A program made the translations under genes and the position numbers. This document shows, piece after piece, positions 41,563 through 51,061 of a DNA stretch of 64,000 nt. The stretch spans positions 496,001 through 560,000 of the forward strand of contig CAVUEF010000007.1 in assembly GCA_963740455.1 (NCBI GenBank), given 5' to 3'. Each line of letters starts with the position of its first letter. Position 1 is the stretch's first letter. This DNA comes from Paucibacter sp963740455. GTDB lineage: Bacteria; Pseudomonadota; Gammaproteobacteria; Burkholderiales; Burkholderiaceae_C. The notes beneath the pieces were generated by a model. It did not search any database, was not told the DNA's origin, and saw nothing but the letters and a program-made list of their open reading frames with translations.

Positions 41563-42342
41563 TTGCGCTGGAGCGTGACCGGGGCCCTCATCGGCGCGCT
41601 GCTGAGTCTGGCCGTGTTTGCGCCTGCCGCCTGGCTGGCGCGCGCCATCGAGCAGTCGAGCGGCGGGCGTTTGCTGTTGGCCGACGCGCGCGGCAGCATC
41701 TGGTCGGGCAGCGCCTTGCTGGTGCTGACCGGCGGCCGGGGCAGCCGCGACGGCAGCGCCTTGCCTGGCCGCATCGAATGGCACAGCGGTCTGTCGGGCG
41801 CCGCCCTGGCCCTGCATCTGCGTCAAGCCTGCTGCCTCAACGGCGTGGTGAGCCTGACCTTGCGCCCGGGCATCGGCAACGCCAAGGTCGCGCTGTCATC
41901 TTCCCCGCGCGACTGGGTCGCGCGCTGGCCGGCCGCCTGGCTGGCCGGATTGGGCACGCCGTGGAACACCTTGCAGCCAGGCGGCGCGGTGCGCCTGAGC
42001 ACGCAGCAACTGAGTTTCGAGCAAACCCTTGGACGTTGGCGTCAGACGGGTCAGATGGTGTTCGATTTCATGAACCTGACCTCGCGCGTCTCGACCGTCG
42101 AGCCGCTCGGAAGCTATCGGTTTTCAGTGACTGGCGACGCGGCCCGGCCGGGCGTGTCGCTGCTCAAGTTGAGCACGCAAGAGGGCGCGCTGATGCTCAG
42201 CGGCGAGGGTACGCTTGACGCTGGCAAGGCGCATTTCCTCGGCGTTGCGAAGGCCGCCGCGGGACGCGAAGCAGCACTCGACAATTTGTTGAACATCATT
42301 GGACGGCGCCAGGGCGCGCAATCCGTAATTTCGATTGGATGA
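41563..42342 (+). CDS. gspN: Type II secretion protein GspN
   Basis: 259 residues from a TTG at 41563, the only usable start in frame; CAGGG lies eight bases before it. One N-terminal hydrophobic segment (ALIGALLSLAVFAPAAWLA) is followed by GGRLLLADARGSIWSGSALLVLTGG and SLPGRIEWHSGL-like sequence typical of GspN. The C-terminal VAKAAAGREAALDNLLNIIGRRQGAQSVISIG also fits. GspN is dispensable in many systems and its role is not settled. The stop overlaps the gspD ATG (ATGA). Confidence 0.85.
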   Translation: MRWSVTGALIGALLSLAVFAPAAWLARAIEQSSGGRLLLADARGSIWSGSALLVLTGGRGSRDGSALPGRIEWHSGLSGAALALHLRQACCLNGVVSLTLRPGIGNAKVALSSSPRDWVARWPAAWLAGLGTPWNTLQPGGAVRLSTQQLSFEQTLGRWRQTGQMVFDFMNLTSRVSTVEPLGSYRFSVTGDAARPGVSLLKLSTQEGALMLSGEGTLDAGKAHFLGVAKAAAGREAALDNLLNIIGRRQGAQSVISIG

Positions 42343-44583
42343 GCATGGCTTACTGCGCTACACCTTCCCCGTTGCTTCGCCGTCGTCCGGGCAGCGCCGC
42401 CAAGGGCTCACTCCTGGCCGTCGCCGCCGCCTTGCTGTGCCAGAGCTGGACCGTGCAGGCCCAGACCACTGCGCCAGCGACGCCAAGCAAGAAGGCGCAC
42501 GCCAGCGCGCTCGGTCCGGCGCTGAAGGCGAACACGCCGGTCACGCTGAACTTCGTGAACGCCGACATCGAGGCCGTGACGCGCGCTTTCGGCGTCATGC
42601 TGGACCGTCAATTCATCGTCGATCCACGCGTCAAGGGAACGATCACCCTCTACAGTGAACAAGCGCTGAGCGTGAAGGACGCGTATCTGAACTACCTGGC
42701 CGCCTTGCGTGGACTGGGCTTCACGGTGGTGGAGAACAGCGGCCTGTGGAAGGTCGTCCCGGAAGCCGACGCCAAGCTCCAGACCGGGTCGGTCGTGATA
42801 GGCGACAGCGCGCAACGCGGCGACCAGATCATCACGCAGATATTCAAGCTCAACTACGAGAGCGCAAACAATCTGGTGGCGGTGCTGCGCCCCTTGATCA
42901 GCCCCAACAACACCATCAATGCCACGCCCGGCAGCAACAGCCTGGTGATCACCGACTACGCCGAAAACCTGCATCGCCTGGCGCGCATCATCGCCGCGAT
43001 GGACAACCCCGGCGCCACCGACATCGAGATCGTGCCGCTCAAGTACGCCATCGCGTCCGATCTGGCCGTCCTGGTGCAGCACTTGGCCGATGGCGGCTCC
43101 GGCCCGGTGGTGATGCCCGGCGCTGCGGCTTCGGGGCTGCGTGTGCTGGCCGATGCGCGCAGCAACTCGCTGATACTGCGCGCCCCGAATCCGGCACGCC
43201 TGGCGATGACGCGCGCCATCATCCAGAAGCTCGATGTCCCGCTGGACAACAAGAGCGAGGCGGGCAACATCCATGTGGTGAATCTGAAGAATGCCGACGC
43301 CGTGAAGCTGGCCGCCGTGCTGCGTGCCGCTTATGGCGCAGGTGCCGGGTCAGGCGGCGGCGCACAAGGCCCGAGCCCGGGCACGCTGACCGGCACGGGC
43401 ATTGGCACGACGAACCCCACGGCGGGCCCATCGACTGCCAGCACCACACCGGTGGCGGCTTCGCAAGGTCCTTCGACGGGCGGCTTTGTGCAGGCCGACC
43501 CGTCGACGAATTCGCTCATCATCACCGCCTCCGAGCCGATGTACCGGCAACTGCGCGCCGTCATCGACCAGCTTGATGTGCGCCGCGCCCAGATCTACGT
43601 GGAGTCGATGATCGTCAAGGTGAATGCCGACAAGGCCGCGGCCTTTGGCGTGCAGTGGCAAAACCTGTTCGGCCAGAAGGGCGACAGCACGCTGTCGGGC
43701 ATTGGCACCAATTTCGGCAGTGGCACCAGCAATATCGTCAACCTCTCTGCTGCAACGGCCGGCGGACTGCCCGGCATTTCGGCTGCCGTAGGCGCGGGCG
43801 TGCCGGCCGGCCTGAACATCGGCCTGCTCAAAAAGGTGGGCAGCTTCTACACGCTGGGCGCAATCGCCAATTTCCTGGAGTCGCAAACCGGCGCCAATAT
43901 CCTGTCGACGCCCAATCTGGTGGCGCTGGACAATGAAGAGGCCAAGATCGTGATCGGCCAGAACGTGCCCTTCGTGACGGGATCGTTCACCAACACGGGC
44001 GCTGGCGGCGCCGGCGGCGCCGTCAATCCGTTCCAGACCATCGAGCGCAAGGACGTGGGCCTGACGCTGCGCATCAAGAGCCAGATCGGCGAAGGCGACA
44101 CCGTGCGCATGACGGTCTATCAGGAAAACTCGGCGGTGGTACCGGGCCCGACCAACAGCGCCGGACCGACCACCGACAAGAGCTCGATCGAGACCACCGT
44201 GGTGGTCGACGACGGCCAGATCATGGTGCTCGGTGGCCTGCTGAAAGACGAATACACCGACGGCCAGGACCGCGTGCCCGGCCTCGCCGACATCCCCTTG
44301 GTGGGCAATCTGTTCCGCAGCGAGAATCGCAAACGCGTGAAGAGCAATTTGCTGGTCTTTCTGCGGCCGGTCGTGATGCGCACGCAGCAATCGGCCGATG
44401 ACTTGACCATCAGCCGCTACGAGACGATTCGCGCGCTGCAGCAACAGCGCCAGCCCGACGCCCAGCCGCGTGCTGCACATCGACGACGCGCCCGTCCTGC
44501 CCGCCCTGCCGACCAAGCCGGCGCCGGAAAATACCTCCGCCTCGCCCTCGCCCGTGCCGGGCAGCGCGCCGCTCAAACCCTGA
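42339..44583 (+). CDS. gspD: Secretin GspD (frameshifted near its C-terminus in this sequence)
   Basis: An N-terminal signal peptide precedes the N0-N3 domains (NFVNADIEAVTRAFGVMLDRQFIVDPRVKGTITL at the start). A Gly/Ser/Thr-rich linker sits at about 330-385, and a secretin domain follows with VPFVTGSFTN, ERKDVGLTLRIKSQI and VPGLADIPLVGNLFRSE. The multimer forms the outer-membrane channel. The expected Pro-rich tail ending at a TGA at 44581-44583 is in the next frame. Removing one C from the CCC at 44461-44463 restores a 747-residue protein. As given, the frame instead reads on into gspE, producing a 1227-residue fusion that I regard as artefact or mutation. Confidence 0.88.
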
Positions 44584-44600
44584 AGCCCGGAAATATCACC

Positions 44601-46022
44601 ATGGGCGCACGCCATCCCCTGCCCTATGCCTTTGCCAAGGCCAACAATCTGCTGCTCGAAGACGACGGCGCGCAACTCGTGCTGTGGGCCAGCGCCGAGC
44701 TGAGCCTGCCGGCGCTGTCCGAAGTGCAGCGCCTGTATGTGGTGAACCGCCTCGAACATGAGGACGCCGTCACGCTGCGCGAGCGCATCGCGCGCGCCTA
44801 TGCCGGGGCCGAGTCGAGCGCCGCAGCGGTGGTGGGAGAAGTTGAAAGCGCGGTCGATCTGGGCCGCATGATGCAAGAGCTTCCTGCCGTCGAGGATCTG
44901 CTGGAAGCGGCCAACGACGCGCCCATCATCCGCATGCTCAACGCCTTGCTCACCCAGGCGGCCAAGGACGGTGCAAGCGACATCCACATCGAGCCCTATG
45001 AGCGATCCAGCTCGGTGCGCTTTCGCGTCGACGGCAGCCTGCGCGAGGTGGTGCAGCCCAACAAGGCCTTGCACGCCGCGCTGATTTCGCGCCTGAAGAT
45101 CATGGCCGAGCTCGACATCGCCGAAAAGCGTCTGCCGCAGGACGGCCGCATCTCGCTGCGCATCGGCGGACGTGCCATCGATGTGCGCGTCTCGACCCTG
45201 CCTTCGTCGCATGGCGAGCGCGCCGTGCTGCGTCTGCTCGACAAGAGCGAGTCCAAGTTCACGCTCGAAGGTCTGGGCATGAGTGGCGACGTGCTGACGC
45301 AGTTCGACCGCCTGGTGCAACAACCCCACGGCATCGTGCTCGTGACAGGCCCGACCGGCTCGGGCAAGACCACCACGCTGTATGCGTCGCTGGAGCGCGT
45401 CGATGCCGGCACCACCAATGTGCTGACGGTCGAGGATCCGGTCGAATACGAGCTTGCCGGCATCGGTCAGACCCAGGTGAATCCGAAGATCGACCTGACT
45501 TTCGCGAAGGCCTTGCGCGCCATCCTGCGCCAGGACCCGGACGTGATCATGATCGGCGAGATCCGTGATTTCGAGACCGCCCAGATCGCGATTCAGGCCT
45601 CGCTCACCGGCCACCTGGTGCTGGCCACCGTGCACACGAACGACGCGCCGAGCACGGTGACGCGCTTGATCGACATGGGTGTCGAACCCTTCTTGCTCAG
45701 CTCCAGTTTGCTGGGCGTGCTGGGGCAGCGCCTGGTGCGCAAGCTGTGTCCGCAATGCAAGCACCAGGGCGAAGACGGATTCTTCCATCCGGTCGGTTGC
45801 CCCGCGTGCAGCCAGACTGGCTACAAGGGCCGCACCGGTGTCTACGAGCTGATGCTGGCCGACGACAAGATCAAGGCGCTGATCCACAGCCGCGCCGCCG
45901 AGAGCGCCCTCCTGACGGCAGCGCAGGCGGGGGGACTGCGTTCGATGCGCGACGACGGCGAGCGCCTGATCCGGCAAGGCATCACCTCGCCTGAAGAGGT
46001 CTTGCGCGTGACCCGCGAATAG
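44601..46022 (+). CDS. gspE: Type II secretion ATPase GspE
   Basis: 473 residues from the ATG at 44601. Walker A is GPTGSGKT (250-257). The Asp box and His box lie in LTVEDPVEYE and LATVHTNDAPST, and Walker B is in DVIMIGEIRDFETA. The four-cysteine zinc motif CPQC...CPAC is near 385-400. It powers pseudopilus assembly from the cytoplasmic face through GspL. It follows the expected gspD stop by 17 bases. It is in the same frame as the bulk of gspD only because of the gspD frameshift. Confidence 0.95.
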   Translation: MGARHPLPYAFAKANNLLLEDDGAQLVLWASAELSLPALSEVQRLYVVNRLEHEDAVTLRERIARAYAGAESSAAAVVGEVESAVDLGRMMQELPAVEDLLEAANDAPIIRMLNALLTQAAKDGASDIHIEPYERSSSVRFRVDGSLREVVQPNKALHAALISRLKIMAELDIAEKRLPQDGRISLRIGGRAIDVRVSTLPSSHGERAVLRLLDKSESKFTLEGLGMSGDVLTQFDRLVQQPHGIVLVTGPTGSGKTTTLYASLERVDAGTTNVLTVEDPVEYELAGIGQTQVNPKIDLTFAKALRAILRQDPDVIMIGEIRDFETAQIAIQASLTGHLVLATVHTNDAPSTVTRLIDMGVEPFLLSSSLLGVLGQRLVRKLCPQCKHQGEDGFFHPVGCPACSQTGYKGRTGVYELMLADDKIKALIHSRAAESALLTAAQAGGLRSMRDDGERLIRQGITSPEEVLRVTRE

Positions 46023-46046
46023 GCAAGCGCCGACTCGACGCCACCT

Positions 46047-47260
46047 ATGCCTGCCTACAAATACGAAGCACTGAACGCCGCGGGTAGCGCGCTCACCGGG
46101 CTGATCGAGGCCGACAACCCGCGCGCGGCGCGTGCCCAGTTGCGCGCCAAAGAACTGGTGCCCATGCTTATCACGCCGGTGCAGCACACCAACGAGGCGG
46201 CGCGCGCCGGCCTGTTCGAGCGCCGCACCTTCAATGCCACCATGCTGGCGGTGTGGACGCGCCAGCTCGCCGGCTGGTCAGCGCCGGACTGCCCATCGAG
46301 CGCGCGCTGACCGCCTTGGCCGACGAGAGTGACGACCAGCGCCAGCGCGAACTGGTGGCCCAGCTCAAGAGCGAGGTCAACGGCGGCGCCAGCTTTGCCA
46401 GTGCCTTGGCCACCGCGCCGCGCGAATTCGACGCCGTGTACCGCGCCGTCGTGGCCGCGGGCGAGCAAAGCGGCGCGCTCGGTCTGGTGCTCGAGCGCTT
46501 GGCCGACGACCTGGAGGAGCGGCAGAATCTGCGCGCCAAGCTGATTGGCGCGATGGCTTATCCGGCCATCGTGTCCCTGATCGCCATCATCATCGTCGTG
46601 TTTCTGGTCACCTACGTGGTGCCGCAGGTGGCGACCGTGTTCACCAGCAGCAAGCGCGCCCTGCCGATGCTGACCGTGGCCATGCTGGGCTTGAGCGCGT
46701 TTGTGCGGCGATGGGGTTGGCTGGTGCTGGTGCTGCTGGCGGGCGGCATCGGGCTGTTGCGCTGGATGCTGCGCGTTGATGCGTTTCGCGAGCGTTTCGA
46801 TGCGGCCAGCCTGACGCTGCCGCTGGTGGGAAGATTGGCGCGCGGCTATAACGCCTCGCGCTTTGCCGGCACGCTGGCGATGCTGGCCGGCGCCGGTGTG
46901 CCGATTCTCAAGTCACTGCAGGCAGCGGCCGAGACCCTGTCCAACCGCGCCATGCGCGCCGATGCGCTGGATGCGCTGGCGCAGGTGCGTGAAGGTGCGC
47001 CGCTCGGTGCGGCCTTGGCCGGCAAGAAGCGCTTTCCGGGCATTCTGGCCATGTTTGCGCGGCTGGGCGAGCAGACCGGCAAGCTGCCGCAAATGCTTGA
47101 GCGCGCGGCGCGCCAGCTCAGCACCGAAGTGCAGCGCCGCGCGCTGACCGCTGCCACGCTGCTTGAGCCGCTGCTGATCGTGGCGATGGGCATCGTCGTG
47201 CTGCTGATCGTGCTGGCCGTGCTGCTGCCCATCATCCAGCTCAACACCTGGGTCAAGTAG
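46047..47260 (+). pseudogene. gspF: Type II secretion platform protein GspF, frameshifted in this sequence
   Basis: The first part, 46047 to about 46274, encodes MPAYKYEALNAAGSALTGLIEADNPRAARAQLRAKELVP, the normal GspF start. The frame then breaks after RQLAG, and the rest (LVSAGLPIERALTALADE onward, to 47260) continues in another frame. Adding one C next to 46274 restores RQLAGLVSAGLPIERAL and gives a 404-residue protein, the standard length. The second part keeps both T2SF domains and three transmembrane helices (such as LIAIIIVVFLVTYVVPQVATVF). It may be a sequencing error or a real inactivating mutation. Confidence 0.85.
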
Positions 47261-47326
47261 ATTCTTGCCCGGTGGGGTCACCTGCCGGCGCGTTGCGGTG
47301 AACCTGATCGACGCTTCGCACCGGGC

Positions 47327-48085
47327 TCAACAGCCCCGAAACACCGGCTTGCGTTTGGCGCTCCAGGCTTGCACGCCCTCGCTCAAGTCGTGCGAGGCAA
47401 GCGCGCGTGCAATATCGGCGTTGAGCGCTGGCACGTCGAGCGCGTTGCGCGCAATCGCATTGAGGTGTTGCTTCATGCCCAGCAAAGCCTGCGGGGCCAG
47501 CTCCAGCAGTTGCCGGCCGAGGGCGTCGGCGGCAGCCGTCAAGGCGGCCGTGCCTTCGTACACATGATCGAGAAAACCACAGGCCAGCATTTGCTCGGCG
47601 TTCAGTGACTCACCTGCCAGCAGCACGCGTTTGGCGATATTCAGGCCCAGGCGCGACACGAAACGCTCCAGACCGCCACGATAGAAGTGCAAGCCAAGGC
47701 GGGCCGCCGGCACGAACATCTCGGACTTGCGCAGACCCAGGCGGAAGTCGCAGGCCAGGGCCAGATCGGTGGCGCCACCATAGACGCCGCCATTGATTTC
47801 GGCAATCGTCACCGGGCGCGCAGCCTCCAGCGCATTGGCGAGCGATTCGAACAGGGCGCCCGCGTCCAGCCCCGGCACGCTGGTGATGTTGAATCCCGAG
47901 CAGAAGTGCTTGCCGGCGCCCTTGAGTCGCAGCACGCGCACATCCTTGGCTGCGTTCACGGTGCGGATGTGCGTGTGCAAGGACTCGATGTCGGCAAGCT
48001 CCAGGCGGTTCGCCACGGAAGGACGGTGCAGGCAAATCGTGGCCGTTGCGCCACTCAGATCGAGTTGTGGGGGCAGGTCTTGCAT
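47327..48085 (-). CDS. Enoyl-CoA hydratase/isomerase family protein
   Basis: 252 residues from the ATG at 48085, preceded by AAAGG nine bases upstream. The crotonase fold is indicated by RVLRLKGAGKHFCSGFNI (first oxyanion segment), VTIAEINGGVYGGATDLALACDFRLG (second), then ARLGLHFYRGGLERFVSRLG. The usual catalytic Glu of the GGG-x-E-L motif is Thr-Asp here (GATDLAL), so classic hydratase activity is uncertain. It could be a hydrolase- or isomerase-type crotonase. It is divergent from the liv transporter across a palindromic operator. Confidence 0.88.
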   Translation of the reverse strand: MQDLPPQLDLSGATATICLHRPSVANRLELADIESLHTHIRTVNAAKDVRVLRLKGAGKHFCSGFNITSVPGLDAGALFESLANALEAARPVTIAEINGGVYGGATDLALACDFRLGLRKSEMFVPAARLGLHFYRGGLERFVSRLGLNIAKRVLLAGESLNAEQMLACGFLDHVYEGTAALTAAADALGRQLLELAPQALLGMKQHLNAIARNALDVPALNADIARALASHDLSEGVQAWSAKRKPVFRGC

Positions 48086-48165
48086 GGCGGGCAACCTTTG
48101 TGAACACGTGGGAGAAGTCTACGTGTGCGGCCGGCCCGGCCCTTGGGGTTCTGGAAACCCCGTAG

Positions 48166-48181
48166 TCGACCGATCGGTCGA
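48166..48181. promoter_or_regulatory. Perfect 16-bp palindrome, TetR-family-type operator
   Basis: TCGACCGATCGGTCGA is a perfect palindrome in the gap shared by the divergent enoyl-CoA hydratase and livH genes. The ACCGATCGGT core is typical of TetR-family sites. A second inverted repeat (GGGGTT-CTGGA-AACCCC, 48145-48161) lies just beside it. No tetR gene is in the window, so the regulator is encoded elsewhere. Confidence 0.6.
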
Positions 48182-48249
48182 ATCTGCCTTTGTTGGTTTA
48201 GAGTCGCAGCACGCCACGCGCTCAGCCGGGGCACATGAGAGCGCTCTGC

Positions 48250-49287
48250 ATGGATCTGTCGATCGCAAGCATCCTGCTGCTGGATGGCATCACCAACGGT
48301 GCCATCTATGCGCTGTTGGCGCTGGCCATCGTGCTGGTGTTTGCGGTCACACGGGTGATCTTCATTCCGCAGGGCGAGTTCGTCGCCTTTGGTGCGCTCA
48401 CCATGGGCATGCTGCAACTCGGACAAACGCCGGGCACGATCGCCTTCCTGCTGGTGCTGGCCGCTCTGGTGGCCGGGCTCGATCTGCTGGCCGGCCTGCG
48501 CCAGGGCAAACCCCTGCGCGGCGTGCTGGCGCGGGTGCTCAGGGCGTCGGCCTACCCGGTCCTGATCGGCCTCATCGCTCTGTGGGCAGCGCCGCAAAAA
48601 CTGCCGTTGCTGGTGCAGGGCTTGTTGACGCTGGCACTGATCACGCCGATGGGGCCGCTGCTGTACCGGCTGGCGTACCAGCCGCTGGCCGATGCTTCGG
48701 TGCTGCTGCTCCTGATTGTTTCGGTGGGCGTGCACTTCGCGCTCACCGGTCTGGGCTTGGCATTTTTCGGCGCCGAAGGTTTTCGCACACCGAGTTTCTG
48801 GCAAGCCCATTTCTCGCTCGGGGCACTCAGGCTGTCGGGTCAGACGCTGATCATTTTTGTGGTGTCGCTGGCCTTGATCGTGTCGCTGTGGCTGTTCTTC
48901 GAGCATTCGCTGTACGGCAAGTCCTTGCGCGCCACCGCCGTGAACCGGCTGGGCGCGCGCCTGATGGGCATCTCCAGCAAGGCCGCGGGCGGCATGAGCT
49001 TCACGATGGCGGCCTTCATCGGCGCACTCTCGGGCCTGCTGATCGCACCCACCACCACCATCTACTACGACAGCGGCTTCCTGATCGGTCTGAAGGGTTT
49101 CGTCGCGGCCGTGTTTGCCGGCCTGGCCAGTTATCCGGGTGCCGCGCTGGGCGCGCTGTTGGTGGGCGTGCTGGAATCGTTCGGCTCGTTCTGGGCCAGC
49201 TCGTACAAGGAGGTGATCGTCTTCACTTCGATACTGCCGGTGCTGCTGTGGCGGTCCTGGCGTGATCCGCACCTTGACGAGCAGTGA
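48250..49287 (+). CDS. Branched-chain amino acid-type ABC transporter permease LivH
   Basis: 345 residues from the ATG at 48250 (MDLSIASILLLDGITNGAIYALLALAIVLVF, the usual LivH opening). An ATG at 48235 is also in frame. Eight or more transmembrane helices and the LivH cytoplasmic loop YGKSLRATAVNRLGARLMGISSKAAGGMSFTMAAFIGALSGLL are visible. It pairs with LivM in the membrane. It is first in a three-gene livH-livMG-livF unit with no binding protein. The nearest is the orphan at 7946-9064. Confidence 0.92.
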   Translation: MDLSIASILLLDGITNGAIYALLALAIVLVFAVTRVIFIPQGEFVAFGALTMGMLQLGQTPGTIAFLLVLAALVAGLDLLAGLRQGKPLRGVLARVLRASAYPVLIGLIALWAAPQKLPLLVQGLLTLALITPMGPLLYRLAYQPLADASVLLLLIVSVGVHFALTGLGLAFFGAEGFRTPSFWQAHFSLGALRLSGQTLIIFVVSLALIVSLWLFFEHSLYGKSLRATAVNRLGARLMGISSKAAGGMSFTMAAFIGALSGLLIAPTTTIYYDSGFLIGLKGFVAAVFAGLASYPGAALGALLVGVLESFGSFWASSYKEVIVFTSILPVLLWRSWRDPHLDEQ

Positions 49288-49294
49288 TGCAGCA

Positions 49295-51061
49295 ATGAAA
49301 GCAGCCAAGGCGCTTCCGCTTGCCACGCTCGTGCTGTTGCTGGCCTTGCCGCAACTGCCGGTGCCGGAGTTCTGGATCACGCAGCTCAACTACATCGGCC
49401 TGTACGGGCTGGTGACGCTCGGGCTGGTGCTGCTCACCGGCATCGGCGGGCTCACCTCGTTCGGCCAGGCTGCCTTCGTCGGCATGGGTGCCTATACGAC
49501 AGCGGTGCTCAGCACGCGCTTTGGCATCTCGCCATGGATGGCGCTGGCCGTTGGCATTGCGCTGACAGTGGCTGCGGCGCTGGTGCTGGCCTGGCTGACG
49601 CTGCGCATGTCGGGCCACTACCTGCCGCTGGCCACCATCGCCTGGGGCCTGAGCCTGAACTACTTGATGGGCAATATGGAATTCCTCGGCAAGTACGACG
49701 GCATCCAGGGCATCGCAGCGCTGGAGTTGTTCGGCATCAGCCTGCACTCGGGGCGCCATATGTACTACCTGATCCTGGCCGTCGCCCTGCTGGCCACCCT
49801 GGGCGTGAGCAATCTTCTGGACTCGCGCCCGGGCCGCGCGATTCGGGCACTGAATGGCGGCGTGACAATGGCCGAAGCGATGGGCGTATCGACCTTCCAC
49901 TACAAGCTGGTCATCTTCGTGCTGGCGGCGATTCTCGCGGCCGTGTCGGGTTGGCTGTATGCGCATTTCCAGCGCAGCGTGAACCCCTCGCCGTTCGGCA
50001 TCAAACTGGGCATCGAATACCTGTTCATGGCCGTCATCGGCGGTGTCGGCAGCGTGTGGGGCGCCTTCACGGGTGCCGCGGTGGTGAAGATTGCCGAGGA
50101 TCAGTTGCAGACGATTCTTCCCCGGTTGATGGGCGCCAGCGGCAACTTCGAAATCATCGTGTTCGGTGTGGCCCTGGTGCTGGTGCTGCAGCACGCGCCC
50201 CAGGGTTTGTGGCCCGTCATTGCACGTTGGTTCGTGCTGCCGCCACGCGTGCGTGATTGGACCGCCGCCCCACCCTTGAAGATGCGCGCCAAGCCGATCC
50301 CGGGTGAGCTGCTGCTCGACGTGGATCGGGTGCGCAAGCAGTTCGGCGGTCTGGTGGCGGTGAACGATGTGAGTTTTCAAGTTCACGCCGCTGAAATCGT
50401 CGGGCTGATCGGCCCCAACGGCGCGGGCAAATCGACCACCTTCAACCTCGTGACCGGCGTGCTCAAGCTCAGCAGCGGAGCGGTGCGCTTTCGCGGCCAG
50501 GAGCTCGGCGGCCTGCCATCGCGCGAGATTGCGGGCCGGGGTGTCTCGCGCACCTTCCAGCACGTCAAGATGATCGCCGACATGAGCGTGCTTGAAAACG
50601 TCGCGCTGGGCGCGCATCTGCGCAGCGCAGTGGGCTCGGCCCGGGCCATGCTGAGGCTGGATCGGGCCGAGGAAAGGCGCTTGCTCGCTGAGGCCGAGCA
50701 GCAGTTGCAGCGCATTGGCATGGTGGCCCAGATGGGTGAGCTGGCAGGCAATCTGCCACTGGGCCGGCAGCGTCTGATGGAGATTGCCCGCGCCCTGTGC
50801 GCCGACCCCGCCTTGCTGCTGCTCGACGAGCCCGCGGCGGGCTTGCGGCACAAGGAGAAGCAAGCACTGGCCGAGGTGCTGCGCCAGCTCAAGAGCGAGG
50901 GCATGAGCATCTTGCTGGTCGAACACGACATGGACTTTGTGATGGGGCTGACCGACCGCCTGGTGGTGATGGAGTTCGGCACCAAGCTCATCGAGGGCAC
51001 GCCGGCCGAGGTGCAAGCGAGCCCGCAGGTGCGCGCGGCCTATCTGGGAACGGAGCATTGA
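49295..51061 (+). CDS. Fused LivM permease and LivG ATPase
   Basis: 588 residues from the ATG at 49295; a GTG at 49262 is an alternative. Residues 1-320 are a LivM-type permease (VTLGLVLLTGIGGLTSFGQAAFVGMGAYTTA). Residues about 340-588 are a LivG-type ATPase with Walker A GPNGAGKST at 373-381, Walker B LLLLDEPAAGL and His-loop LVEHDMDFV. The signature reads LPLGRQ instead of LSGGQ, a form that LivG proteins commonly deviate to. The fusion joins membrane and ATPase halves of one transporter side. It overlaps livF by one base. Confidence 0.92.
   Translation: MKAAKALPLATLVLLLALPQLPVPEFWITQLNYIGLYGLVTLGLVLLTGIGGLTSFGQAAFVGMGAYTTAVLSTRFGISPWMALAVGIALTVAAALVLAWLTLRMSGHYLPLATIAWGLSLNYLMGNMEFLGKYDGIQGIAALELFGISLHSGRHMYYLILAVALLATLGVSNLLDSRPGRAIRALNGGVTMAEAMGVSTFHYKLVIFVLAAILAAVSGWLYAHFQRSVNPSPFGIKLGIEYLFMAVIGGVGSVWGAFTGAAVVKIAEDQLQTILPRLMGASGNFEIIVFGVALVLVLQHAPQGLWPVIARWFVLPPRVRDWTAAPPLKMRAKPIPGELLLDVDRVRKQFGGLVAVNDVSFQVHAAEIVGLIGPNGAGKSTTFNLVTGVLKLSSGAVRFRGQELGGLPSREIAGRGVSRTFQHVKMIADMSVLENVALGAHLRSAVGSARAMLRLDRAEERRLLAEAEQQLQRIGMVAQMGELAGNLPLGRQRLMEIARALCADPALLLLDEPAAGLRHKEKQALAEVLRQLKSEGMSILLVEHDMDFVMGLTDRLVVMEFGTKLIEGTPAEVQASPQVRAAYLGTEH

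Noticed and set aside
42339..46022. A single 1227-residue secretin-ATPase fusion protein
   Set aside because: The reading frame joins only because of one extra base near 44461. In the other frame gspD has a natural Pro-rich end and TGA at 44581-44583, and gspE has its own ATG at 44601.
43350..46187. Very long open frame on the minus strand opposite gspD-gspE
   Set aside because: It is antisense to well-identified genes, reads as His/Arg/Gln-rich low-quality protein and has no family resemblance. Long antisense frames are common in GC-rich coding DNA.
50740..50790. LivMG signature LPLGRQ instead of LSGGQ as a dead ATPase
   Set aside because: LivG-type ATPases often differ here; Walker A, Walker B and the His-loop are intact.
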